Of a DNA stretch of 64,000 nt, positions 28,281-36,532 are shown in pieces (the stretch's first letter is position 1; each line of letters starts with the position of its first letter). Under the pieces are notes generated by a model. That model searched no databases. It saw only the letters and a list, made by a program, of their open reading frames with translations, and was not told the DNA's origin. Position numbers and translations under genes: made by a program. Source of the stretch: Weissella soli (GTDB taxonomy: Bacteria; Bacillota; Bacilli; Lactobacillales; Lactobacillaceae); the NCBI RefSeq assembly GCF_001761545.1, contig NZ_CP017326.1, forward strand, positions 1,364,001 to 1,428,000, written 5' to 3'.

Positions 28281-30650
28281 TTAGTTACGCAGGTTTTGAC
28301 GAATTTCTGACTTCATGAACAAACGGGTGGCATCATATTCGATCCCCGCAATCATTTCGTCAAACATCCGGAACCCTTCATTTTGATATTCAATCAAGGG
28401 ATTTAATTGACCATAGCCACGTAGTTGAATCGCATCACGCAATTGGTTCATCGCTTCCATATGATCCGTCCAATGTGAATCAACCACCCGTAAGATCACA
28501 ACCCGGGTGAATTGCAAAAGTTGTTGCTTATCAGTTAAAGCAGCCACTTTTTCGTCATAAACAGCCTTCGCACGATCATGTAGGTATGCCTTGATTTGAT
28601 CAATTGACTTGCCTTGCAGATTTTCACGTGAGATGGATGTTTCCGGAACAATCGTGGCGCCCGCAAAATCGACAACCGCCTTTAAATCCCATTCCTTCTC
28701 ACTACCATTGACATGGGCATCAACCACCCGGTCAATCGTTCGGTAAACCATTGGCAAGATCACATCTTCTAAGGAATCCTCAGCATCAATGACGGTGTTC
28801 CGATCACGATAAAAGACTTCACGTTGTTGCGACATCACATCATCATATTGCAACACATTCTTACGAGAATCGTAGTTATTTCCTTCAACCCGCTTTTGGG
28901 CTGACTCAACTGAACGAGTGATGAGACGATTCTTGATAACCGCATCCTCTTCTGCTAGATTCATGCGTTCCATGAGCAACTTAATCCGCTCACCACCGAA
29001 ACGAATCATCAAATCATCTTCAAGTGACAGGAAGAATTGTGAAAATCCTTTATCACCTTGACGACCAGCACGACCTCGTAATTGATTATCGATACGCCGT
29101 GATTCATGACGTTCAGTACCGATAACGGCCAGGCCACCTAGTTCTGCAACACCCGGTCCCAGTTTGATGTCCGTGCCTCGACCAGCCATGTTCGTGGCGA
29201 TTGTCACAGCACCGCGTTGACCAGCGTTAGCAATAATTTCAGCTTCCCGGGCGTGGTTTTTAGCATTCAACACATTATGTGGAATCCCAACACGATCTAA
29301 TAATTGCGCTAACAATTCTGACGTCTCAACCGCGACCGTACCAATCAAAATGGGTTGCCCCTTGGCATTTAAGTCTTGTACCATTTCAACGACAGCGCGG
29401 AATTTTGAGCGCAACGTTGGGTATAACAAATCTGGTGCGTCAAACCGCTGAACAGGCCGGTTCGTTGGTAATGTGATGATTTCCATATTATAGATTTCAC
29501 GGAATTCTTCCGCTTCAGTCTTGGCAGTACCTGTCATGCCGGATAACTTGCGATAGCGCCGGAATAGGTTTTGATACGTAATTGAGGCCATCGCCCGATT
29601 ATCTTCTTGGATTTGGACTTGCTCTTTGGCTTCCAAAGCTTGGTGCAGACCGTCAGAGAAACGACGACCTTCTTGAATACGTCCTGAGAACGCATCCACT
29701 AAGACAACTTCACCATCCCGAACAACGTAATCTTTATTGTTATGCATGGTGTAATTAGCACGCAAAGCATGATCAATATGATGTGTCAAAGCGGTGTTTT
29801 GCGACCCATATAGGTTTGCCAAATTGAAATACTTTTCAGCCTTGGCAATCCCTTCATCGGTCATCATGACCGTCTTTGATTCTTCATCAACGTTAAAGTC
29901 CGTTTCAGCAACCAATGATTTTGCAAAACGATCAGCCCGAATATAGAGTTGCGTACTCTCTTGCGCCGGTGCGCCAGAAATAATCAACGGCGTACGCGCC
30001 TCGTCAATCAAAATTGAGTCGGTTTCGTCCACCAAAGCATAGTTTAGGGGACGTTGAACACGGTCTTCCTTACGGGCAACCATGTTATCACGTAAGTAAT
30101 CAAAGCCAATTTCAGAGTTGGTTGAGTAGGTGATATCTGCCAAATAGGCTTCACGCTTCTCTTCAGGTGATTTCTCAGAGGTGTTAATACCAACTGTCAA
30201 TCCAAGCCAGTTGTATAACTCACCCATTTCAGTTCCGTCACGCTGGGTCAAATATTCATTGACCGTCACAACGTGGACGCCTTCAGCAGGCAAAGCATTT
30301 AAGTAAACGGCCATTGTAGCCGTTAACGTCTTACCTTCACCAGTCTTCATTTCGGCGATATTACCACCGTGTAACACGGCTGAACCCATAATTTGCACGT
30401 GGAATGGGTATAACCCTAAGACACGCTTGGCTGCTTCACGCACGACCGCAAAAGCTTCTGGTAAAATGTCATCCAACGTCTTACCTTGGGCCAACAGTTC
30501 ACGGAAGTAGGGGGTTTTAGCTTGCAATTCTGTATCTGACAGAGCCGCCATGTCATCCGCGTATGTTTCTACTTTGTTTGCTAGTTGATTCAGCTGACGT
30601 AGTGTACCACGATCACTTTCAATTATTTTCCGTAATGGATTATTAGCCAT
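28281..30650 (-). CDS. secA: Preprotein translocase subunit SecA
   Basis: SecA is the ATPase motor that pushes unfolded preproteins through SecYEG. The 789-residue product has Walker [11 protein letters not shown] (about 102), DEAD-like [20 protein letters not shown] (about 207), the preprotein cross-linking domain, NBD2 with [13 protein letters not shown], and the helical scaffold and wing domains. It ends [11 protein letters not shown] without the C-terminal zinc-binding SecB-interaction tail, as in many lactic acid bacteria. The ribosome site is weak: GAGG is about 14 nt from the ATG. Confidence 0.97.
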   Translation of the reverse strand: MANNPLRKIIESDRGTLRQLNQLANKVETYADDMAALSDTELQAKTPYFRELLAQGKTLDDILPEAFAVVREAAKRVLGLYPFHVQIMGSAVLHGGNIAEMKTGEGKTLTATMAVYLNALPAEGVHVVTVNEYLTQRDGTEMGELYNWLGLTVGINTSEKSPEEKREAYLADITYSTNSEIGFDYLRDNMVARKEDRVQRPLNYALVDETDSILIDEARTPLIISGAPAQESTQLYIRADRFAKSLVAETDFNVDEESKTVMMTDEGIAKAEKYFNLANLYGSQNTALTHHIDHALRANYTMHNNKDYVVRDGEVVLVDAFSGRIQEGRRFSDGLHQALEAKEQVQIQEDNRAMASITYQNLFRRYRKLSGMTGTAKTEAEEFREIYNMEIITLPTNRPVQRFDAPDLLYPTLRSKFRAVVEMVQDLNAKGQPILIGTVAVETSELLAQLLDRVGIPHNVLNAKNHAREAEIIANAGQRGAVTIATNMAGRGTDIKLGPGVAELGGLAVIGTERHESRRIDNQLRGRAGRQGDKGFSQFFLSLEDDLMIRFGGERIKLLMERMNLAEEDAVIKNRLITRSVESAQKRVEGNNYDSRKNVLQYDDVMSQQREVFYRDRNTVIDAEDSLEDVILPMVYRTIDRVVDAHVNGSEKEWDLKAVVDFAGATIVPETSISRENLQGKSIDQIKAYLHDRAKAVYDEKVAALTDKQQLLQFTRVVILRVVDSHWTDHMEAMNQLRDAIQLRGYGQLNPLIEYQNEGFRMFDEMIAGIEYDATRLFMKSEIRQNLRN

Positions 30651-31010
30651 ATTATTTTTTCAATCCTCTTAACCATCAAGTCATGCACCGACAATTCGGC
30701 CATGCTACCTCATACCAGTTTAACATAAAATTACCCGACTAAGATAGCATTTCAGATAGTTGATTAGTGCGATTCCCATTAATCCAAACCCATTAATTTA
30801 GGATTATTTCAAACGCGCTGGGCGCCGATTTGCGCGAATTAATTTTCTCAGGACCGTCGAATCCTACTTGCTTATGGCGACACGACGCTGATTTCACAAA
30901 TGTTGTTGACCAACGTCTTGTTCACTAACCTACTAATGCCAATTGAAGTAATGAATTTGTTATAATTTTTGCGTATAATAGGCCCTAGAATATCCATCTT
31001 AGGAGCGCTT
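30651..31010. other. 360-bp spacer between divergent secA and nnrD
   Basis: No gene was found. It holds the secA leader on one side and, before nnrD, two TATAAT sequences (30961-30966 and 30974-30979) lacking a clear -35 at 17 bp. A direct repeat of CCCATTAAT lies near 30775 and 30789. No convincing secA promoter was recognised. Confidence 0.5.
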
Positions 31011-31856
31011 ATGACAGCTGAATTAAACTCAGAAATATTGCACGAAGTTTTTCAAAAACGTGCTGTGAATACCCATAAAGGCGACTATGGTCGCGTATTA
31101 CTCATTGGTGGTAACAAATATCTTGGTGGTGCCATCTTAATGGCTGCATCCGCCTCGGTTGATTCCGGGGCCGGTCTCACAACTGTTGCCACTGACGCGA
31201 CAAATATTGGCCCCTTACACGCCCGCACACCTGAAGCGATGGCCATCGATTGGGCTGACACGGTGGCGCTTGCGGAGCAACTTGAAAAAAGTGACGTGAT
31301 TCTAGTTGGCCCAGGCATGGGAACCGACGAATTCGCCGTCCAGTTACTCAAGACTGTCCTGTTTGGTGTCACTGCTAAACAGATTTTAGTAGTTGATGGC
31401 TCAGCGATTACGATGATGGCTGAACATAATCTCTCATTCCCGCTCAATACATTTACGATTGCCACCCCACACCAAGGTGAATGGGAGCGACTTTCAAATG
31501 TGATGATTAAATATCAAGAAGATATTCCGGAAATGACCGAATTACAACGACAAAATCTCAATATCGACGTTTTGGTGCTCAAGAAATATCACACGCAAGT
31601 CATTAGTAATGATCGGCACGTTGAGTTACGCATCGGTGGTCCCTTCCAGGCCACAGGCGGCATGGGGGATACACTAGCGGGGATGATAGCTGGCTTCGTT
31701 GGCCAGTTTCCAGAGCCACGGCGCGCGACCGAAGCGGCCGTTTATGCGCATAGTGCCATTGCTGAACAACTAGCTGGTCACAATTGGGTGGTTAAGCCCT
31801 CATTTGTCTCTTCCTTCATTCCAAATTTCATCGCCTCAATTCAGACGAACTTATAG
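31011..31856 (+). CDS. nnrD: ADP-dependent NAD(P)H-hydrate dehydratase
   Basis: NnrD repairs hydrated, inactive NAD(P)H using ADP. The 281-residue product has the ribokinase-like signatures GDYGRVLLIGGNKYLGGAI at the N-terminus, ILVGPGMG, and the C-terminal GGPFQATGGMGDTLAGMIAGF motif with the catalytic Asp in GMGDTL. There is no fused epimerase (NnrE) domain. The ATG at 31011 has GGAG 5 nt upstream, better than the in-frame ATG at 30969. Confidence 0.93.
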   Translation: MTAELNSEILHEVFQKRAVNTHKGDYGRVLLIGGNKYLGGAILMAASASVDSGAGLTTVATDATNIGPLHARTPEAMAIDWADTVALAEQLEKSDVILVGPGMGTDEFAVQLLKTVLFGVTAKQILVVDGSAITMMAEHNLSFPLNTFTIATPHQGEWERLSNVMIKYQEDIPEMTELQRQNLNIDVLVLKKYHTQVISNDRHVELRIGGPFQATGGMGDTLAGMIAGFVGQFPEPRRATEAAVYAHSAIAEQLAGHNWVVKPSFVSSFIPNFIASIQTNL

Positions 31857-31885
31857 TATTTAATGACGCATAATTAATTTTAACG

Positions 31886-31919
31886 GCAAAAAAGGGCCTT
31901 CAACCGAAGGCCCTTTTTA
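31886..31919. terminator. Bidirectional terminator between nnrD and gatD
   Basis: A 10-bp stem AAGGGCCTTC/GAAGGCCCTT with loop AACC and A/T runs on both sides serves two converging genes. Confidence 0.93.
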
Positions 31920-31921
31920 TG

Positions 31922-32629
31922 TTAAAAAAATTCAGGTTCAACATGTGCCAGCTGAGCTGCCCAATCGACTTCAGGATATTTGCGTGTCAAGATAACCTGT
32001 AACACGCGTAACGCCAAGTTACCATTACGAGTGAAGATTGGGCCATGGAAATAGGTACCATAGACATTTTTGTAAATTAGCCCTTCACTCCCATCTTCAC
32101 CGTTATTACCGTTTCCTTGCAAAATATCGCCTAAAGGACGTTCATCTGCACCTAGGAAAGTACGTCCTTGATGATTTTCAAACCCGCGATATTCTTGACC
32201 GGTTTCCTTATTCTTAACCAAGACGTTCCCGATAAACCGGCTATTTTGCTGATTCAACGTGTAATGATCCATCGCTGCAATACCTTCAATGCGGGTACCA
32301 TCAGCTAATAAAAAGTATTGGCCGAGTAATTGGAAGCCCCCGCAAACGCCTAACAAAGGCCCGTCATTTTCAATATACCGTTTGATCGCCACAGCCTTAT
32401 TTGGTAAATCACGTGCAACCACTTCTTCTTCATAATCTTGGCCACCACCAAAGAGCACAAAATCGTATTGGGTCTCATCGAAAGCATCCCCCAACGACAC
32501 TGATGACACTTCGACGTCCACGCCAATTTGTTGCGCATAGTATCGCAAGGCAACAATATTGCCGTAATCACCATAGGTATTCATCAAATCAGCGTACAAA
32601 TGTGCAGCATGAATAACATATTCTGCCAT
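31922..32629 (-). CDS. gatD: Lipid II isoglutaminyl synthase, glutaminase subunit GatD
   Basis: GatD supplies ammonia from glutamine so that MurT can amidate the D-Glu of lipid II to D-isoglutamine. The 235-residue class I amidotransferase of the CobB/CobQ type has the nucleophile Cys in LGVCGGFQLLGQ (about 94) and the His in YFHGPIF (about 190). It lies 2 nt after murT, the normal order, and the two are certainly cotranscribed. Confidence 0.95.
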   Translation of the reverse strand: MAEYVIHAAHLYADLMNTYGDYGNIVALRYYAQQIGVDVEVSSVSLGDAFDETQYDFVLFGGGQDYEEEVVARDLPNKAVAIKRYIENDGPLLGVCGGFQLLGQYFLLADGTRIEGIAAMDHYTLNQQNSRFIGNVLVKNKETGQEYRGFENHQGRTFLGADERPLGDILQGNGNNGEDGSEGLIYKNVYGTYFHGPIFTRNGNLALRVLQVILTRKYPEVDWAAQLAHVEPEFF

Positions 32630-32631
32630 AA

Positions 32632-33984
32632 CTACTCTCCCATTCCACCCTTAATAAAGCCTTGCGCTGCTAATTCTTCACGCAATTGCAACATCGCTGT
32701 ATAAGTTGCGGCGATATAGACCCGCTTGGTGGGTAGCTCGTCAATTGCTTTGATAACGTCTTTAATCTCAGGATAAGTTGGATGATCACCAAATCCCGCC
32801 ATCTTCAGTCGCACGTACAGATCTTTATACCGTTCGCCACCGGTTGCTACCGCTTGGACACCCATTGTTTTCAAGGATTCAAAATCAGCATCCCAAATCC
32901 AGCTTGTATCAATACCATCTGCGTAATTAGCATTCAGCAACGCAATCAACGAGAATGGCTCTGAGTCCGTCTTCATCATATCTAAGACTTGGTTGGCACC
33001 AACTGGATTTTTAATCAAGACAATGGTGACTTCCTTGTCGTGCACTTGTAAAGCTTCTTGGCGACCAAAAATTTGGGCGTTTGACTCAAAGGCATGTTTA
33101 ATTTGATCCGTATTCACACCAAGCCAGCGACCTACTGCATAAGCAGCCAGCGCATTATAAACATTGTAAAGACCACCCACTTCAATTTGCATGGGTGTGC
33201 CATCAATATCAACATTCGAGTGACGTGGCGTCAGCTCATTGATTTTGGTGACCGCATAGTCCAAAGCGGGGCGTTTGAATTCAGTTGAGTGCGAGAAATA
33301 ATATCCTTGGTTAGCATATGTGCGGAAGTGATACGACAAAACAGTATCATCATCTGGTGATAATACCCCATCAGTGTTATGCGGCGCACGTTCATCGCCT
33401 ACAGCTGGCAAATGATTAAACCCATAATAGATCTTAGGGTTTGGCAAATTACCCCGCATAAAAATTGGTGAATCAGCGTTAGCAATCACCATTGCCTCTG
33501 GAAATAATCGAATACCCTTTAAGATTTTCTCGTACGTTGTATAGATTTCACCATAGCGATCCATCTGATCACGGAAGATGTTAGTCAATACAAACGCCTT
33601 GGGCTTTAATTGTCGCGCCACCTCTTCAATATTGGCCTCATCAACCTCAAGAATTGCCAAGGGCTTTTGCCGTGCGTCACGTACCTTAGCTGTTAGCATG
33701 GTACCTGCGATTCCTTGCATCATATTTGAACCAGATGGGTTCGTGATAACATCAGAATACTTTTCACGCAAGACGCGTGTAGTCAAAGCTGTTGTCAACG
33801 TCTTACCGTTGGTTCCTGTGATTAAAACAACGTCATATTCGTCTGCCACCGACGTTAGAATCGTTGGATCAATCTTCGTGGCTAACTTACCAGGTAAAGA
33901 TGTACCACCTCGATGTAGCACGTCATGTAATCCCCAATACGTCGCTTTACCAACAGTTTTCGCTACCGTACTCTTAAAGCTCAT
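32632..33984 (-). CDS. murT: Lipid II isoglutaminyl synthase, Mur-ligase-like subunit MurT (cysteine-free)
   Basis: MurT activates the D-Glu alpha-carboxylate of lipid II with ATP and receives ammonia from GatD. The 450-residue product has the P-loop ITGTNGKTLTT, the Mur ligase centre, and the C-terminal DUF1727 domain (KNPVGANQVLDMM). MurT of other Gram-positives carries a Cys4 zinc ribbon in the middle domain. Here the aligned stretch (about 205-240, with SPDDDTVLSYHF and YYFSHSTEFKRP) has Ser, Asp, Ser and Thr at the Cys positions, and the whole protein lacks Cys. Start ATG 33984 has GGAGG 5 nt upstream. Confidence 0.94.
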   Translation of the reverse strand: MSFKSTVAKTVGKATYWGLHDVLHRGGTSLPGKLATKIDPTILTSVADEYDVVLITGTNGKTLTTALTTRVLREKYSDVITNPSGSNMMQGIAGTMLTAKVRDARQKPLAILEVDEANIEEVARQLKPKAFVLTNIFRDQMDRYGEIYTTYEKILKGIRLFPEAMVIANADSPIFMRGNLPNPKIYYGFNHLPAVGDERAPHNTDGVLSPDDDTVLSYHFRTYANQGYYFSHSTEFKRPALDYAVTKINELTPRHSNVDIDGTPMQIEVGGLYNVYNALAAYAVGRWLGVNTDQIKHAFESNAQIFGRQEALQVHDKEVTIVLIKNPVGANQVLDMMKTDSEPFSLIALLNANYADGIDTSWIWDADFESLKTMGVQAVATGGERYKDLYVRLKMAGFGDHPTYPEIKDVIKAIDELPTKRVYIAATYTAMLQLREELAAQGFIKGGMGE

Positions 33985-34057
33985 CCTGTCCTCCTTCATA
34001 AACTACCGTGCACTGTCGGTAATTTCAATTAACTGTTTTCTATTCTACCATTGTTCC

Positions 34058-34098
34058 ATAAAATAAAACTACTTAACCGTCACGAGGCTAAGTAGTTC
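34058..34098 (-). terminator. Terminator after manA
   Basis: Stem AACTACTTAGCC/GGTTAAGTAGTT with a G-U pair and a 7-nt loop, followed on the minus strand by TTATTTTAT. Confidence 0.8.
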
Positions 34099-34115
34099 TC
34101 AACTTATAAAATAGA

Positions 34116-35084
34116 TTAACGCGATAGGAATCCTGGCGTGGATGAAATCATGGTTAATTGACCATCGAATGCCCATTCTTCGACATTTGCCGGCAGGATC
34201 AAGCTTTGTCCTTTTTGCACATCATAATCGTGACCATCGACTGTCAAGACGCCACTACCATCGACCACCGTGACCTGAGTATATGGGGCTTGTTTGGTAA
34301 AGTAGGCTGGTCCCGTCACTGTGACACGGTAAACATTGAAGTAGGGTGCCTCAACCAATGTCGTCTTTTCAGAGTTACCAAAATTAATGGTGCTTGGCTC
34401 CGGCTGTTCGGGTTCAAAGGGCACCCTGGTGACCGCCTTAGCATCTGCCAAATGTAATGCGCGCTTTTGACCTGTTTCATGATCCACCCGATCAAAATCG
34501 TAGACCCGATAGGTTAAATCTGAGGATTGTTGCGTTTCCAACGCTAGCACCCCTGCCCCCAACGCATGCAACGTTCCAGCTGGTACATAAAAGAAAGCGC
34601 CAGGCTTTACTGGCACCGTGCGCAATAATTCGCCCCAGGCTTGTTGATCAATCATTTCATCAAAAGCCGCATGGGTCATCGCGTTATGGCCAAAATAAAT
34701 TTTAGCATCCGGTTTTGCATCTAAGATGTACCACGATTCGGTTTTACCCAGCTCGCCAGGTTGGTGGGCATTGGCATAGGTGTCGTCCGGATGTACCTGC
34801 ACTGACAAATCTTGATGGGCATCTAGAATTTTAACCAACAATGGATACTGGCGGGTGGTGTCATGATTTTCAAATAACTGTGGCTGCGTGGTCCACACCT
34901 CGGCCAGCGTTTGTCCGGCAAACTGACCACCAACAACCGCCGTCACGCCATGAGGATGACCCGATACCACCCAAGCCTCCCCAGTAGTTTCTGATGGAAT
35001 ATCGTATCCAAAGTCCTCGCGTAATGCGACTCCACCCCACATCTTCTCATGCAAGACTGGCGTTAAAAATAACGGCTCTGACAT
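34116..35084 (-). CDS. manA: Mannose-6-phosphate isomerase, class I
   Basis: ManA interconverts mannose-6-phosphate and fructose-6-phosphate, linking mannose uptake to glycolysis and GDP-mannose supply. The 322-residue cupin protein has the zinc ligands in SVQVHPDDTYA and GKTESWYIL, plus a later His in AGTLHALG, and the C-terminal cupin-like domain. The ATG at 35084 has GGGGG 7 nt upstream; the adjacent TTG at 35087 is less likely. A cre site overlaps the promoter region. Confidence 0.95.
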   Translation of the reverse strand: MSEPLFLTPVLHEKMWGGVALREDFGYDIPSETTGEAWVVSGHPHGVTAVVGGQFAGQTLAEVWTTQPQLFENHDTTRQYPLLVKILDAHQDLSVQVHPDDTYANAHQPGELGKTESWYILDAKPDAKIYFGHNAMTHAAFDEMIDQQAWGELLRTVPVKPGAFFYVPAGTLHALGAGVLALETQQSSDLTYRVYDFDRVDHETGQKRALHLADAKAVTRVPFEPEQPEPSTINFGNSEKTTLVEAPYFNVYRVTVTGPAYFTKQAPYTQVTVVDGSGVLTVDGHDYDVQKGQSLILPANVEEWAFDGQLTMISSTPGFLSR

Positions 35085-35134
35085 CAAACTACCCCCTAGG
35101 TCTAAATCAACATATCAATTTTTCATACCCTTCT

Positions 35135-35158
35135 ATTATAACAAAGAAACCGCTTACA
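35135..35158 (-). promoter_or_regulatory. manA promoter region with cre site
   Basis: TATAAT lies at 35135-35140 on the minus strand. A cre site TGTAAGCGGTTTCT (35145-35158) matches the consensus except the last base and sits in the spacer/-35 area, so CcpA should repress manA. No good -35 box is visible. Confidence 0.7.
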
Positions 35159-35189
35159 ATCTGTATTTTAAAAAATTATCTCGTCGCAA

Positions 35190-35224
35190 CAAAAAAGCGT
35201 GTACATGTTGTGTACACACTCGCT
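35190..35224 (-). terminator. Terminator after the MucBP/SH3b-like gene
   Basis: A stem AGCG..GTGTACA/TGTACAC..GCT with a small internal bulge is followed on the minus strand by TTTTTTG. Confidence 0.82.
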
Positions 35225-35232
35225 TGCATTTA

Positions 35233-35955
35233 TTATAAAACATCTATCGCGACGTACGTGCTGGTCAACCAACCAGCATGCGCGACATGATACCATCGAA
35301 TGCCACTAGGATCAGTCACAACCTCTTTAATCTGCACCTTGGCACCGTGCGCCAGGGTACCAACTTCATGACCATATGGTTGTGAATAAATCGTCACCGA
35401 TTCGCCAGCTACAAAATCAATCGTCGCCGCCGCATCAAAAGGCATCGGTGTCCAGTCGAATGCCTTCACTTCAGGAACATCAATCGCTGGTTGACTTGAC
35501 CCGTCTATGACTATCATCTTCTTACGATCATACAAGACCCATCGGCCGTCAACTAGCTCATGCCAAAACAAACCTTTATTGGTCACCATGCGCGAAATGA
35601 TTTGCCATTCACTGGCTGCTTTTAAGCCTTCAACTTCTGGTATCGTGCTAAGGTCCGGTTGCTTATATGTGTCCGCATCAGCCTTTAATTTGAGCCATTT
35701 ATCTGTCAATTCTTCAACTTGGGCAACACTAGCATCCCGATAATAGAAAGTTACTGTGTGTAAATTTTCATCAAACGTGCCCTCAAGATCACCATCGATA
35801 TCGGCCACAATATAGCCTTCGATAGTCGCTGGTTGCACTTTAAAAGATGCTCCTAGTACCCCATTAATCAGCTTGACTGGTTGGAGCGTCTTATTTGTAT
35901 CCTTTTCTTTCATGTATACAAAAATCGGCATACCTTGTAATTCAAAATCAGCCAT
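35233..35955 (-). CDS. MucBP-like plus SH3b-domain protein without signal peptide
   Basis: A 240-residue protein not assigned to a named family. Residues 1-78 follow the MucBP pattern (LQGMPIFVYMKEKD, IEGYIVADIDGDLEGTFD, VTFYYRD). Residues 105-150 contain a Trp-rich, GW-like stretch (WQIISRMVTNKGLFWHELVDG). The C-terminal 60 residues form a bacterial SH3b domain (VTIYSQPYGHEVGTLAHGAKV, ending HAGWLTSTYVAIDVL). These modules normally sit on secreted or wall-bound proteins, but there is no signal peptide, membrane anchor or LPxTG motif, so either it is exported non-classically or it works inside the cell. Start ATG 35955 has GGAG 8 nt upstream. Confidence 0.7.
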   Translation of the reverse strand: MADFELQGMPIFVYMKEKDTNKTLQPVKLINGVLGASFKVQPATIEGYIVADIDGDLEGTFDENLHTVTFYYRDASVAQVEELTDKWLKLKADADTYKQPDLSTIPEVEGLKAASEWQIISRMVTNKGLFWHELVDGRWVLYDRKKMIVIDGSSQPAIDVPEVKAFDWTPMPFDAAATIDFVAGESVTIYSQPYGHEVGTLAHGAKVQIKEVVTDPSGIRWYHVAHAGWLTSTYVAIDVL

Positions 35956-36108
35956 ATGAGCGACTCCTTTGAGCATTAATTTTTATTGTCTTAAGTAATA
36001 GTGTACCAACATTTGATCAAAAAGAGGCCTTGTTGCATTCGGTCTTTGGACTGTTTTAACATTTACCTCAAGATTATGCACCCTGTTGCAATAATTTCCA
36101 AAAAATTG

Positions 36109-36137
36109 TTGACATCATGTAAAAATGTCGATATGAT
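36109..36137 (+). promoter_or_regulatory. Promoter of the tRNA-Asn cluster
   Basis: TTGACA (36109-36114), exactly 17 bp, TATGAT (36132-36137): a near-consensus sigma-A promoter 68 nt before the first tRNA. Confidence 0.9.
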
Positions 36138-36205
36138 AATAAACGTGTTGAAAGCACTAATTTGTTTCTAATAAACTTATTTGGTATTTTCAGCTCAAAA
36201 ATTTT

Positions 36206-36277
36206 TGCTCAGTAGTTCAGCGGTAGAATCGCGCACTGTTAATGCGTTGGTCACTGGTTCGAATCCAGTCTGAGCAG
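36206..36277 (+). tRNA. tRNA-Asn (anticodon GTT), copy 1
   Basis: The acceptor arm TGCTCAG/CTGAGCA, D-arm, anticodon loop CTGTTAA and T-arm ACTGG TTCGAAT CCAGT fold cleanly. The 3' CCA is not encoded. It is the first of three identical copies. Confidence 0.97.
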
Positions 36278-36311
36278 TTTCATGATATTGCATCATGTTT
36301 AATTTAATTTT

Positions 36312-36383
36312 TGCTCAGTAGTTCAGCGGTAGAATCGCGCACTGTTAATGCGTTGGTCACTGGTTCGAATCCAGTCTGAGCAG
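36312..36383 (+). tRNA. tRNA-Asn (anticodon GTT), copy 2
   Basis: Identical in sequence to copy 1, transcribed in the same unit. Confidence 0.97.
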
Positions 36384-36417
36384 TTCCATGGTATTGCACC
36401 ATGTTTAATTTAATTTT

Positions 36418-36489
36418 TGCTCAGTAGTTCAGCGGTAGAATCGCGCACTGTTAATGCGTTGGTCACTGGTTCGAATCCAGTCTGAGCAG
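36418..36489 (+). tRNA. tRNA-Asn (anticodon GTT), copy 3
   Basis: Identical in sequence to copies 1 and 2. A terminator follows directly instead of another linker. Confidence 0.97.
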
Positions 36490-36496
36490 CTAAATA

Positions 36497-36532
36497 AAAG
36501 ACTTCCGTAAGCAATTACGGAAGTCTTTTATT
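36497..36532. terminator. Bidirectional terminator between tRNA-Asn and the ABC exporter
   Basis: A stem AAAGACTTCCGTAA/TTACGGAAGTCTTT with loop GCAA, T-rich on the plus side and A-rich on the other, serves both converging units. Confidence 0.93.

Larger units (their letters stand above)
36206..36489 (+). repeat. Three-unit tandem repeat of tRNA-Asn, 106-bp period
   Basis: The tRNA starts are at 36206, 36312 and 36418, exactly 106 bp apart. Each 34-nt linker holds a small hairpin: CATGAT-ATTGC-ATCATG (36281-36297) and CATGGT-ATTGC-ACCATG (36387-36403). The one stem difference is compensatory, so the hairpins are probably formed in the precursor RNA. Confidence 0.93.
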
